Shown here in pieces: positions 17,807 through 27,600 of a stretch of DNA of 64,000 nt. The stretch spans positions 186,001 to 250,000 of the forward strand of contig JAUJEA010000005.1 in NCBI GenBank assembly GCA_030442035.1, read 5' to 3'. This stretch comes from Splendidivirga corallicola. GTDB lineage: Bacteria > Bacteroidota > Bacteroidia > Cytophagales > Cyclobacteriaceae. The first letter of the stretch is position 1. Every line of letters begins with the position of its first letter. The notes beneath the pieces are model-generated. The model was not told the DNA's origin and did not search any database. It saw nothing but the letters and a program-made list of their open reading frames with translations. Position numbers and translations under genes: made by a program.

Positions 17807-18019
17807 ATGGAAGCTGAAACAACACTTAAATCAATTATAACCTGTCCTGAATGTGGTCACACAAAAGAAGAAACCATGCCAACAGATGCGTGCCAGTACT
17901 TCTAAGAATGTGAAAACTGTCACACAGTTTTGAAACCGCAACAACGTGATTGTTGCGTATATTGTTCCTATGGAACTGCAAAATGTCCACCCGTCCAGGA
18001 AGGATCATGTAGTTGTTAG
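17807..18019 (+). pseudogene. GDCCVxC-domain metal-binding protein gene, broken by in-frame TAA
   Basis: A 71-codon frame with one in-frame TAA at 17903-17905. On either side the translation is a full match to the GDCCVxC small-protein family: CPECGH and MPTDACQYF before the stop, then ECENC, a RDCCVYCSYG core and CPPVQ after it. The family normally has an aromatic codon at the stop, so a single substitution (TAT/TAC to TAA) explains it. These cysteine-rich proteins accompany mercury and other thiophilic-metal genes. Between 17743 and 17806 only a 24-codon frame overlapping the ArsR stop (ATGA) exists, perhaps the remnant of a deleted transporter gene. Confidence 0.75.
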
Positions 18020-18022
18020 ATT

Positions 18023-18469
18023 ATGAGTACACCAATCCCAGTCAAAACACTACCTATAGGGCGAATATTTCGCTTTTGTTTGGGGATCTTTTTTGCCTCG
18101 GAAGTCTGGCCGGTTTATCGGGATGTGGCTTTGGAGGGTATTATCATTAGACTGGGCTGGGCCATTGGACTTATGCTTTTTTATCTGGGGTTGCATTTTT
18201 TTATTCTGAGATTCACCCCTAAAATTAACAGTGTATTGGGAGCAATTCTGGCTTTTGGTCCGTTCTTGAGCGTCTTTATTTTGGGATATGGAGGACCAGC
18301 AGCCACGGGTGCACTGACCTTTTTAGCCGTTTCTCTCCTGTTAGCAGCTATGCGGGCGGATTCAGGGTGTGAAGTCATGTCAATACCTGCGGTTCTTTCT
18401 GGTCGACATACACACCTGGCATGTTTGCTGTTCTCTCCGATTGATTGGTGTGAACGTAAATTGCATTAA
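18023..18469 (+). CDS. Hypothetical membrane protein of the mercury-type unit
   Basis: 148 aa. It starts three bases after the end of the GDCCVxC frame, so it belongs to the same transcript. Three to four hydrophobic segments (about residues 12-27, 36-58, 70-88, 92-108) are followed by a cysteine-containing tail (GCEVMSIPAVLSGRHTHLAC ... SPIDWCERKLH). The family is unnamed to me. Position suggests a role in metal handling or envelope stress together with the ArsR regulator, but no transport motif is visible. Confidence 0.7.
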   Translation: MSTPIPVKTLPIGRIFRFCLGIFFASEVWPVYRDVALEGIIIRLGWAIGLMLFYLGLHFFILRFTPKINSVLGAILAFGPFLSVFILGYGGPAATGALTFLAVSLLLAAMRADSGCEVMSIPAVLSGRHTHLACLLFSPIDWCERKLH

Positions 18470-18479
18470 AAATAATACT

Positions 18480-18842
18480 ATGAATGTAGAACAAGTAATC
18501 CCGTTGCTTCGAATTTTTGACTATCGGAAAGCAATTGAATTTTATGTTGACTGGTTGGAATTTGAGATAGATTGGGAACATAAATTTCATGATAATGCTC
18601 CAATTTACATGCAGGTTTCACGAGAGGGGATATCACTTCATTTAACTGAGCATCACGGGGATTGCTCCCCTGGAGCCAAAGTCTTTATCAATTGCAGAGG
18701 AATAAAAGAATTCCATAAAAACCTTAAAAAGAAAAATTACAAATACAATAACCCTGGAATCCAAAAGGCTCCCTGGAAAGATCTATGCATGGAAGTCACA
18801 GACCCATTTCATAACAAACTTGTGTTCAATGAGAAAAGGTAA
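18480..18842 (+). CDS. Glyoxalase-superfamily (bleomycin-resistance-like) protein
   Basis: 120 aa from ATG at 18480; the frame is open 37 codons further upstream, but that part overlaps the previous gene and is unlike the family. The first half (QVIPLLRIFDYRKAIEFYVDWLEF) and the central SREGISLHLTEHHGDCSPGA are characteristic of Glyoxalase_7/Ble-type proteins; the C-terminal MEVTDPFHNKLVFNEK closes the fold. Ble proteins sequester glycopeptide antibiotics, but most homologues of this type are uncharacterised. It starts 10 bases after the previous stop. Confidence 0.85.
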   Translation: MNVEQVIPLLRIFDYRKAIEFYVDWLEFEIDWEHKFHDNAPIYMQVSREGISLHLTEHHGDCSPGAKVFINCRGIKEFHKNLKKKNYKYNNPGIQKAPWKDLCMEVTDPFHNKLVFNEKR

Positions 18843-18899
18843 ACATGAGCTGCTATGATCATATATAGGTTAATGAATACAGGGCAACTCTGGTTGAAT

Positions 18900-19097
18900 T
18901 CAGGGTTTTAGAAATGGCAAATTGGACGCACTCTTATTGGTATGTAAGTGTAATCTATCATGATGATTACGCCAGGCATGAGCAACATGGCCTTGTTTTT
19001 CAATTAGTTTATAGTCTATATTTCTTTTGTCAAGCTGAGCGGCACATGACAGCCCCGCAGCACTTGCTCTTACAATGACCGTATTAATGTATTCCAT
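18900..19097 (-). pseudogene. N-terminal remnant of a flavin-dependent monooxygenase
   Basis: 65 codons resemble the first domain of the CzcO/YUC-like FAD monooxygenases: an FAD-binding strand, DYKLIEKQGHVAHAWRNHHD, then RLHLHTNKSASNLPF. The essential GxGxxG is destroyed (VRASAAG instead of V-GAGAAG) and about 300 residues of the enzyme are absent, with unrelated sequence after the stop. This is a decayed fragment, not a functional small gene. Confidence 0.75.
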
Positions 19098-19116
19098 TAA
19101 ATACCAATTCAGTTTG

Positions 19117-19512
19117 TCAGTTCATAATCTGCGGTGTTGCCGCCATCAAAAATCGTGATAACAAAATAGCGAAATCTGTTAATGCATCCAAGGTATGAGC
19201 ACTGAGTTCAAATATGTTAAAGGATGAATCAAATAGTTGTTCAAGATATTGGGCTTGTAGTTTTGAAGTGGTGGAATGAATAGTGGTTAAAACGAATTTG
19301 TTATATCGCACTTATAATTTTTCAAATCTAAATTCTCCGTCCTCATTGTTTCCTTCTAACCCTGAGACCTTACCTTTTTTACTGGTGGTAAAATTAATTA
19401 TAAATGGAACATAAATAGAAGTATCGATTGGTTGTCCGTGTTCAAGTAGTTCAAACTTGTCTTTCTCATAATGTTTAAACCATATTTTTCCCGCTTCAAA
19501 ATCAGCAAACAA
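19117..19512 (-). pseudogene. Decayed coding sequence of unknown family
   Basis: One frame reads from a TTG near 19512 to TAA at 19312, then stays open to 19117. The first part (FEAGKIWFKHYEKDKFELLE ... KVSGLEGNNEDGEFRFEKL) looks protein-like and resembles the C-terminal end of a secreted enzyme; upstream, a coding-like stretch (RYNIEIGTGE) sits in another frame, suggesting a frameshift near 19535. No start or conserved domain is recognised. The 801-base interval 18843-19643 appears to be a gene graveyard. Confidence 0.35.
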
Positions 19513-19598
19513 TGAATATCTCTCAAAATTTCTCCTGTGCCAATTTCAATATTATACCTGTTCCAATAGCCATTAATGTCCCGAGGCCAAACTATTAA

Positions 19599-19613
19599 TG
19601 CAACACAATTGCA
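19599..19613 (+). promoter_or_regulatory. Zur-like palindromic box, copy 1
   Basis: TGCAACACAATTGCA, a 15-bp palindrome with one mismatch to the TGCAAC-N3-GTTGCA boxes at 37362 and 37401. It ends 30 bases before the GTG start of the CxxCDLY/LRGPP protein gene. All three boxes precede genes of that same small-protein family. Repressor identity is not shown; a Fur/Zur-type protein is inferred. Confidence 0.55.
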
Positions 19614-19643
19614 TCAAAAGAAACTTCATATTATATTAGCTTT

Positions 19644-19958
19644 GTGAAAAAGCATCTTCGAATAGGAGTGATCTTCATAGCAGTGTATTTTTTTATGCTG
19701 CCATTCGTATTTGCTATACATGCTGCTATCCATCATGAATTTAGCAATAGGCATCAGTGCCAGGGAGATACGATCATTGTCCAGGAAGATATCAACTGTG
19801 AATGGTGTGATTTATATTATACCCAAAAGATTGAATCTCAAGATTCAAACATCTTATTTTTTGATAATGCCTTTTCCGATTACTATGCTCAAAATATAAC
19901 ATTTACCCACGGAACGGCAGATTATCAACCCCCTCTAAGAGGCCCTCCTTCGGTTTAG
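19644..19958 (+). CDS. Small secreted CxxCDLY/LRGPP protein (paralogue 1)
   Basis: 104 aa, GTG start. A signal peptide or anchor (IGVIFIAVYFFMLPFVFA) is followed by histidines (HAAIHHEF), the pair Cys52-x2-Cys55 in CEWCDLYYTQ, and the C-terminal tail QPPLRGPPSV. A second copy with the same features is at 37447. The His/Cys content suggests envelope metal binding; DUF2946-like proteins have similar tails, but I cannot prove membership. A TGCAAC-type box lies 30 bases upstream. The DUF5916 gene follows after 92 bases. Confidence 0.7.
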   Translation: MKKHLRIGVIFIAVYFFMLPFVFAIHAAIHHEFSNRHQCQGDTIIVQEDINCEWCDLYYTQKIESQDSNILFFDNAFSDYYAQNITFTHGTADYQPPLRGPPSV

Positions 19959-20050
19959 GTTTTATTGTTGTTACATCAATTGGTTGCCTATACCTAATCA
20001 ACCATCATTTCAATCATTTTCTGTTTGACTACCATCATTGAAAGAAGGAT

Positions 20051-22261
20051 ATGAAAAATTTCAAGCGATACATTTTTTGCATACCCCTATTTCTGGCTCA
20101 ACTTATATTGGCACAAGAACAAGGTAATTTTCCACCACCTGAAAATGCCCCAACGATTAATGCGAAGAGGGCAATTAGTCCAATCAAGGTTGATGGTAAA
20201 TTGATGGAAGAAGATTGGAAACATGCTGCTGTCACAAAAGATTTTTTCCGTATGGAACCCCGGCAAGGAGGTAAATATCTGTACGAAACAAGTGTCAAGC
20301 TGTTATATGACGAAAGAAATCTTTATGTCGGTGCGTTCTGTAAGGATACGTTGGGTAGGAAAGGAATCAGAGTGCAGGATCTTCGAAGGGATTTTCGCTG
20401 GGGGGAGAATGATATTTTCTTTGTGCAACTTGACCCTCAAAATTTGAAACAGTATTGCGTATCTTTTCAAACAACTCCTTATGGTAACCAACGTGATTTG
20501 CAAAACTTCAATGACAGCAATATAGATAGCGATTGGAATGCATTGTGGTCTGTCCGTACACATCAAACAGATTCCGGCTACTACGCGGAATTTGCTATTC
20601 CATTCAAATCCTTAAGATATGAACGTCCGCATAATCCTGATTCGATAACCTGGGGCATCACCTTTAGCAGGTTGGCAAGACGAGATTATGAACAAACCGT
20701 TTTCCCAGCTATCCCGCAATCCTTTTCTCCTTACAGAATGACTTACGCGGCGAAGCTGAAAGGTTTGGAGTTGCCGGAACCTGGTGCCAATGTACGTGTT
20801 GAACCTTATTTCTTATATCAATATGACAATATTGAAAACGGGCAAATCAATTCTTCGGATGGAAATGTCAAATTGGGTGGTGACGTCAAGTGGGTTATTA
20901 ATCCGCGTTCAGTACTAGATTTAACATTTAATACCGATTTTGCTCAAGCTGATGTGGACCGCGCTGTTAACAACCTGGAGCGTTTTAATATTTTCTTTCC
21001 GGAAAGAAGACAATTCTTTTTAGAGAATTCGGGAATTTGGGCGGGGGCCGATAACCAGTCAATAGTACCCTTCTTCAGCAGGACCATAGGCCTGGAAGGA
21101 AATTTTAATGCTGAACCGGCACGCCTGGATGCCGGGGTACGATACACCATGCGAGACGAGGACAGATCGATAGCCGGTTTATATATTCATCAGGCGGAGA
21201 CCCCAGAATCACCGGGAGCTAGTTTTGGCGTGGGAAGATACCTACAGAACTATGGAAAGGAGAACAATATTGGTCTGATGCTTACGCATCGTGCCAATGA
21301 GGAATCTAAGGAATTAGGACAAAGAAATCACCATAATAGTACCCTCACCATTGACGGTTTGATAAGGCCTAAAAATGAAATGACCATTTCCTATCTGCTC
21401 TCCACTTCCAGAAATAATTCCAATGATACCATTGGTTTTGCCGGAAGAGTTTTTGCCGGATACTCAGCAAATAAGTTTTACCTGGGACATCTTACTAACA
21501 TTGTTACAAAAGATTATTATCCGGGTATGGGCTTTGTTTTTCAGAAAAATGTAATCCAGCATAATCCCGGGGGGTATTTTATTTGGAGGCCTAAAAAAAT
21601 CTCATGGATACGTCGATGGGATCCGGGTGCCTTCATTAACTATTACCATGATGCTGACAAGCCAGGCAATTTTCAGCAGGCAAACATTTACTTGTTCCCT
21701 GTATATATATTTTTCAGTGACAATAGTTTTTTACAGTACGCAATATTTCCAACCTGGCAAAATATTAATTTTGGTTTTGCTCCCCTGGGAATTCCAATTG
21801 TACAAGATAATTATTACTATACACGTCATCAGGTAGATTTCAGAACTAATCAATCGGCCAAGGTATCTTTATCAGGAAGTATTAATTGGGGGGATTTTTA
21901 TAATGGAGAAAGGACTACACTTGAGGGTGGATTGAGGATTGCCCCCATTCCCCATACTACTTTGACTGTTGACTATGAATTCAATGATCTTCGAAAATTA
22001 GGAGAAGCAAAAGAAAGCCTGCAAACTCATTTAACGACTTTGGGAATCCGTTTTGCCCTAAATCCAAGAGTGCAATTGACCGGTTTTTACCAATACAATA
22101 CATTTGACGATAGGGGACGCTGGAACGTTCGTGCAAGTTGGGAATATCAACCATTGTCATTTATCTATCTTGTTTTCAACAATACACGAAGAGATACTCT
22201 TGATGATCCTTTTCAAGAACATCAATTTATCGGAAAAGTGACCTTCCTGAAACAGTTTTAG
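20051..22261 (+). CDS. DUF5916 outer-membrane protein with CBM9-like N-terminus
   Basis: 736 aa with signal peptide (MKNFKRYIFCIPLFLAQLIL). Residues ~35-230 form the carbohydrate-binding family 9-like beta-sandwich (SPIKVDGKLMEEDWKHA... YDERNLYVGAFCKD). The remainder is a DUF5916 region with alternating beta strands that probably makes a beta-barrel; NNLERFNIFFPERRQFFLENS is the family hallmark. Bacteroidota members are common and uncharacterised, thought to act at the outer membrane. It follows the LRGPP gene and may share its promoter. Confidence 0.85.
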   Translation: MKNFKRYIFCIPLFLAQLILAQEQGNFPPPENAPTINAKRAISPIKVDGKLMEEDWKHAAVTKDFFRMEPRQGGKYLYETSVKLLYDERNLYVGAFCKDTLGRKGIRVQDLRRDFRWGENDIFFVQLDPQNLKQYCVSFQTTPYGNQRDLQNFNDSNIDSDWNALWSVRTHQTDSGYYAEFAIPFKSLRYERPHNPDSITWGITFSRLARRDYEQTVFPAIPQSFSPYRMTYAAKLKGLELPEPGANVRVEPYFLYQYDNIENGQINSSDGNVKLGGDVKWVINPRSVLDLTFNTDFAQADVDRAVNNLERFNIFFPERRQFFLENSGIWAGADNQSIVPFFSRTIGLEGNFNAEPARLDAGVRYTMRDEDRSIAGLYIHQAETPESPGASFGVGRYLQNYGKENNIGLMLTHRANEESKELGQRNHHNSTLTIDGLIRPKNEMTISYLLSTSRNNSNDTIGFAGRVFAGYSANKFYLGHLTNIVTKDYYPGMGFVFQKNVIQHNPGGYFIWRPKKISWIRRWDPGAFINYYHDADKPGNFQQANIYLFPVYIFFSDNSFLQYAIFPTWQNINFGFAPLGIPIVQDNYYYTRHQVDFRTNQSAKVSLSGSINWGDFYNGERTTLEGGLRIAPIPHTTLTVDYEFNDLRKLGEAKESLQTHLTTLGIRFALNPRVQLTGFYQYNTFDDRGRWNVRASWEYQPLSFIYLVFNNTRRDTLDDPFQEHQFIGKVTFLKQF

Positions 22262-22343
22262 CCCTAATGGCCAAAAGGTTAACAAAGAAGTCAGAAGAGA
22301 CATCTCAACAGATATTTAAATTGATTAAGTAAATTCCAATTAA

Positions 22344-22526
22344 TCAATTCTTTCTCTGTTCTTCCCATGCATGTGCCATTAGGTCAAATCCTTGTTGCCA
22401 ACCTTTCTCGCTATGAGAAACGATGGCAATGTCCTTATCCTTTTGGACAAATGTTATGGAGGAGCAGGAACTGTATTTCAATTGGTAAAAAACCATTGTA
22501 GAAATGGTTTCCGTAATATTAAACAT
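22344..22526 (-). pseudogene. Possible C-terminal fragment of an SRPBCC/AHSA1-type protein
   Basis: 60 codons, overlapping the end of the ABC six-TM gene by 8 bases. The stretch SSITFVQKDKDIAIVSHSEK followed by GWQQGFDLMAHAWEE resembles the last strands and helix of START-like SRPBCC proteins, but the N-terminal two thirds are absent. It may be a fragment; a genuine small gene cannot be excluded. Confidence 0.3.
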
Positions 22527-23346
22527 GCTTTATCCTATTAATTATTTCAGTCAACCTTAACCATTGCTGGTAGAAAATGGGCATTACCACCGTGGTTTCT
22601 ATGAACTGAAATAGATATAAAACGAGAGAAAAAACTGTACCATAGCTAATCCCCCCCTCGCCAATGGCAACAACGATCGATACAACCAAAAAAGCCATCA
22701 TAAATAACCAAATAATAGAAAAGTTGACGGTCTCAAGATCAGAAAGCTTAATGTTCCACTTCATTAGTTTGTTGAGATGTCTTCGCAGTGAGATCGGATG
22801 ATTATCAGAAACGACAGTCACCTGCCTTTCAAGCTCATTGTTATAGGACGAATTGAAACGGGTTGTTCGTTTCCCGGTAACTCCGTACACAATTAAAATC
22901 ACAAACAGATTAATTATGCAGCCTGTGAATATCTGCAGGTTTAGATTGGCAATGATCACCAGAGTCCCAATCAAACCAATGGAATTGTTAATTATCTCAG
23001 GTATTGAATTTTCGAAAAATTCAACAACTTCAGTAAGGAACCTAAGGTGGGCAGTTTTAATTGATGCGGATTTGTCTGGTTGATCCCCAATCTTAGCTCC
23101 CAATCGCTCATAGACCTTTGCATAGAATCTTGAATCGTAAAACCTGCGACCTGCTCCCACCAGGAGCGTAGCCAGACCCAGCAAGCCAAGGCAGATTGCA
23201 CCTTGATACCCTTTAATGAGCGCATCATCAATGGCATACCCAATGAATAGAGGAAACAGTATCAAGAGCCCTGCATCCAGCAAAATCAGGATTAACATCA
23301 AAAGAAACTGCCATTTGTATTCGGATATGATGTGTTTTAAGTTCAA
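22519..23346 (-). CDS. ABC transporter six-TM domain protein, no ATPase domain
   Basis: About 275 aa if translation starts at the TTG at 23346, four bases after the desaturase stop; the frame extends to 23454 inside that gene, but family similarity begins at LNLKHIISEYKWQF. The sequence shows the exporter TM fold: several helices (LLMLILILLDAGLLILFPLF, VVSIVVAIGEGG...) and the conserved GRRFYDSRFYAKVYERLG loop. It ends without Walker A or B motifs, as known for Abc6TM_1 proteins. A partner ATPase is not adjacent. Likely translationally coupled to the desaturase gene. Confidence 0.72.
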   Translation of the reverse strand: MNLKHIISEYKWQFLLMLILILLDAGLLILFPLFIGYAIDDALIKGYQGAICLGLLGLATLLVGAGRRFYDSRFYAKVYERLGAKIGDQPDKSASIKTAHLRFLTEVVEFFENSIPEIINNSIGLIGTLVIIANLNLQIFTGCIINLFVILIVYGVTGKRTTRFNSSYNNELERQVTVVSDNHPISLRRHLNKLMKWNIKLSDLETVNFSIIWLFMMAFLVVSIVVAIGEGGISYGTVFSLVLYLFQFIETTVVMPIFYQQWLRLTEIINRIKHV

Positions 23347-23350
23347 AAGA

Positions 23351-24220
23351 TTAGTCTTTATGTGAATCAATATTCCTCGGAGTCCACCCTGGCTTCCTGA
23401 ATAAATAGCCGAAAACCTCTTTGGCATTCTTTGCTTTCTTAAGATCTCTGACAATGCTCATGTACTCAAAGAAGTGCACCTTGACCGGATTGATGGTTTC
23501 AATCTGCTTTGTCAGCCCATAAGTAGGTTGAAAGACTTCTTTCTGAAATGTACCAAACATACGATCCCAAATGATTAAAAAGGCGCCATAATTCTTATCC
23601 AGGTATAGCTCATCCGATCCATGATGAACCCGGTGATGAGATGGGGTATTAAAAATTAGTCCAAACCATCCCATTCTTCTAATAAGTTCCGTATGAATCC
23701 AATATTGATATACAAGAATAAACCCAATGGCAACAAGAACTACAATCGGATGAAATCCAATTGCTATGGCAGGCAGAAAGAACAGCCAGGTAACAAAGTT
23801 GTCGATGAAAGATACTCTTAATGCAGTAGTATAGTTATAGATAGGTGAGCTATGATGAATGGAATGATAGCTCCATAGCAATCGGATCTCGTGCTCCCAC
23901 CTGTGTTCCCAATAATAAAGGAAATCAACCACTAAAATGGCAAGGACAGTTGTCCAACCATTTATGGGGATCTGCCATGGAATCAGATCGTCAAGCAGAA
24001 AAAACCCGGCTACAAACATGGCTGTAGCGGATTTTTCTGTCAATTGTGCGGGTATGAAAACCATGAAGCTCGACAACATCTCTTTCAATCTCCATTTTGT
24101 TAACTTCTTGTTTCTCCATTCCCATAAAAATTCCACAATGGCCAGTCCAACAGAAAAAAGGAAAATTACTGCGATCACTAATCCAACATTCTCCTCCGCC
24201 TTGATTACTAAATCTTTCAT
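23351..24220 (-). CDS. Sterol desaturase/fatty acid hydroxylase-family membrane protein
   Basis: 289 aa. The eight-histidine di-iron signature is complete: HRWEH (HxxxH), HSIHH (HxxHH), HTELIRR as spacer region and SHHRVHHG (HxxHH) with YLDKNYGAFLIIWDRMFGTF behind it. Several membrane helices surround it. Enzymes of this family use O2 to hydroxylate or desaturate lipids; in Bacteroidota they may hydroxylate ornithine lipids, sphingolipids or carotenoids. The substrate is not deducible. It is followed by the ABC six-TM gene. Confidence 0.9.
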   Translation of the reverse strand: MKDLVIKAEENVGLVIAVIFLFSVGLAIVEFLWEWRNKKLTKWRLKEMLSSFMVFIPAQLTEKSATAMFVAGFFLLDDLIPWQIPINGWTTVLAILVVDFLYYWEHRWEHEIRLLWSYHSIHHSSPIYNYTTALRVSFIDNFVTWLFFLPAIAIGFHPIVVLVAIGFILVYQYWIHTELIRRMGWFGLIFNTPSHHRVHHGSDELYLDKNYGAFLIIWDRMFGTFQKEVFQPTYGLTKQIETINPVKVHFFEYMSIVRDLKKAKNAKEVFGYLFRKPGWTPRNIDSHKD

Positions 24221-24254
24221 ATTTTTTTACAAACTCCGATTATTTTGAGTACGA

Positions 24255-24623
24255 TCAAGCACTTCTTTTATACTTGATTTTTATACTTTCACCGTCTTCT
24301 TCTATCAAAAGAATTAACTCATCCTCTTTTACTTTTACCACCTTAAGTGCAAGAGTCTCTTCAGATTGACTGAGGTACATAGTCTTTTCATCAGCCTTCC
24401 ATTCCCAGGTTCCCTTTTCTATCTTTCCTGCTTCCGCACTATTAAAGGTTCCATCATTTAAGAAATGGATATAATCATTCTTTTCATGCTCCTCGGGTGC
24501 GAAAGTCATTCCCAGATAGATATACCCTTCAATATTCCATTTCTTCACAAAATCCGATTTTGACTGCCCATTCGCATAAAGTGTGATAACCATAAAAAAT
24601 ATTAGTATTAACAATCTGTTCAT
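24255..24623 (-). CDS. Secreted lipocalin-like small protein
   Basis: 122 aa with signal peptide (MNRLLILIFFMVITLYANGQ). The mature part begins SDFVKKWNIEGYIYLG and continues in short beta strands with a KGTWEWKADEKTMYLSQSEE centre, as in Lipocalin_4-type proteins of Bacteroidota that measure about 120-150 residues. Ligand unknown. It lies 35 bases upstream of the desaturase gene on the same strand and might share its transcript. Confidence 0.7.
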   Translation of the reverse strand: MNRLLILIFFMVITLYANGQSKSDFVKKWNIEGYIYLGMTFAPEEHEKNDYIHFLNDGTFNSAEAGKIEKGTWEWKADEKTMYLSQSEETLALKVVKVKEDELILLIEEDGESIKIKYKRSA

Positions 24624-24674
24624 TTTAATAAAGTTTTATTGCTTCAATTTATTCCTTGCTTTTATGTTTTTCGA

Positions 24675-27600
24675 TTACTCCAGTTTCATTCTCTTCTCCC
24701 TGATGATGTAAAAGAGGGATGGAATCAAATAAAGGGTAAGGATGGTTGAGGTGATCATACCACCGATGGTGACCACAGCCATGGGCGTTCGATACTCAGC
24801 ACCTGCATCTCCAAAACCAAGTGCGTTTGGCAGCATACCAACAATAATGGCTACTGTGGTCATAATGACCGTTTTCATTTTCCTTTTCCCTGCTAACAGC
24901 GTTGCTTCTCTCAATCTCATTTTTTTGTTATGCATGAGCTGTTCCGTATAATCATGGATCAGAATATCATCATTGACCACCAGCCCCAATAAAGTGACGA
25001 TAGCCATCAAAGACATGATATTCATTGTCTGGCCGCCAAGAAACATGAATACAAAAACACCGATCATAGCCATTGGCACTGTTGTGAAGATGATAACAGG
25101 ATGCCAGTAATTTTCAAGTAAAGAGGCCAGGAGCATGTACATGAGCAATAAGGCAATGGCGAACGTTATCGTCATATCATCTATTGTTTCGTCCAGCTCC
25201 TTGATATTCCCTGCCCATTTAAATGAAACTCCAGTTGGAAGGTTTAATTGGTTAATTGCTGTCTCTATTCTATCCCTTGCGTCCCCAGTGATTACACCAG
25301 GTGCAGGGGTTGCTGAAAACTCGATCGTCTTCACTTTGTCCAGATGAAGAATTTGTGCCTGTGATGTTCTGTAGGACACATCTACTAGTTGTCCGATTGT
25401 AAAAACCCCTGAAGAAGTGAATATTGGTAGTTCCTCGATCTTGTCAACAGTATTTACCTGATCCTCCTGATAACTGATGCGGACATCGTACCCAATTCCT
25501 TTTTCCTTCAGCACTGTAGCTTTTACTCCGGAAATCGCCGCTCGTACAGTCGCTGCTATCTCAAAAGGACTCAACTCAAGCTCCGCCAGCAATCTCTGAT
25601 CAGGCTTCAGTTGAATTACAGGATTTCCTTCACGTGCATTTGATTCAAAGTTGAGCAATCCTTCTATTTCGTTCATTTTTTGAAGGACCAATTCATTGGC
25701 TTCAAGCAATTTCTCCTGTTCTGTCGATTGTAAGGTAAATTGAATAGGTGCACCATCTTCAGAGCTACTGGTGGATACTATTGGGATAATCTCAGGTATT
25801 TCCATCAGCTCACCGGTTAGCATTTCAGCAAATTCTACGTTTGAAACATCTCTTGTCTCTTTAGGAAACAATTTGATTGCTGCATTAGCAAAATTGGTTC
25901 CCACGGTAAAGCTGTTTTTTGATCCAAGATCGCTTACCATTACTTTGACTTCCTCATGTGCGTTCACTTTTTCTTCAACAAGTTTCATAAGCGCTGCACT
26001 TTTGGTAATCGCAGTTCCCGGTGGCATTTCCAACTCTAAAAACACATCACCGTTATCTTCCTGGGGTTCAAATTCAAATCCTATTCTTGGTAAGAGTCCC
26101 GTACTCAGCAAGAAGAACACAAACATCACACAGAAGAGTATGATTGGGTTTCTTTTAGCAGCAATAAGACTTGCCAATGAGCTTTCATATTTATTTTCCA
26201 GCCAAATAAAAAACTGTTCCATCCATCGAGACAGCTTTGAAATCTTTCTTTCCTTTCTCAATAGTACACTGGCCAACATTGGTGTGAGCATAAATGAAAT
26301 GATCAGAGAGAAAACTGTAGCGGCTGAAATCGTTAAGGCATATTCCCTGAAAAAAGCTCCCGTAATGGAAGTCATACTAGCGATTGGTAGAAAAACAACC
26401 AGATTAGTTCCAGTTGAGGCAATCACAGCCATCATGACCTCTCGTGTGCCTTGGATGGAAGCTTCCCTGATTTCCAAGCCATCTTTTCTGAGCCTTACAA
26501 TATTTTCTATCACAACAATTGAGTTTGAGATTAGCGCCCCGATGGCCACTGAGAAACTCATCAATGTCATCATATTTAGCGAGCCATTGAAATAGCGGAT
26601 GGCAATGAAGGTACCAATCAATGATACAGGAACCGAAATACTGACAATGAGTGTAGTCCTGATGTCATGAAGGAAAAAGAAGAGTATCAGTCCGGTAAAT
26701 AAAATACCCAAAGCAACATTCATAAGTGCATCTTCCACAGCACTCTCCACATATAGCGACGAATCAAAAGGAACTATAATTTTAACATTTTCAGGTAACT
26801 CCTTCTGCAATTCGGGGATCAACTCCTTTACTTCATTAGCCACTTGTACGGCATTGGCGTTGGTATTTTTCATTACACCAATGCTGATAATATTCGAGTA
26901 TTTCCGATCGTTGGCCACATCATAAAACATCGCCTTCGACTTCACCTCTCTGACTGTATCCAGTATTTTTGTGATATCGGCCAGCCTTTGTACACCAATA
27001 GGTGTTGGAATATGGGCCTCTCTTATCCCCTGAACAGAAGTAAACTTGTTGCTCGTTTCCAACGAAAACTGACGATGCTGATTGACAAAATCACCTGCCG
27101 AGAGTTTGGTATTAATACGCTTAAGATATTCCGACAAATCGATGAGATTCATTTGTACATCGTACATTGTCTTTTTGTTAGCCAGAATCTTGATCTCTCT
27201 CATCTCCCCTCCATTGAGATTTACTTTCGAAACACCTTCTATTCTGGAAAGTCTGTTTTTTATGGTTTTATCTGTGAGATCAAATAATTCACTACTGTTA
27301 CCATCGCCTAACACCACCAAATCTATGACGGGTGAGTCCTTGAAATCAAATGTCTGAACCAATGGTCGCTCTGACTCTTTTGGCAAATAAGGAACAACTT
27401 GATCAAGTTTGGCTTTTACTTCATTCAGTGCTTCATTTGGATCTGTTCCCTGATTAAACTGTACAAAAACCAATGATGTATTGGCCATTGAGTAGGACTG
27501 AAGTAACTTCAACCCACTCAGTGTCGATAATTCGTTTTCAATTTCTTCTGTAATCCCGGTTTCGATTTCCTCAGGTGTAGCACCAAAATGATCCGTTGTG

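Noticed and set aside
17903-17905. Recoding of the stop in the GDCCVxC gene, since some family members are annotated as selenoproteins
   Set aside because: The codon is TAA, not TGA, and the selenocysteine position of the family is in the later GDCCV motif, where cysteine codons are present.
25771-26595. A 274-codon open frame on the plus strand opposite the RND permease gene
   Set aside because: It is the antisense of a clearly coding region, has no family likeness or start signal, and arises from the codon use of the real gene.
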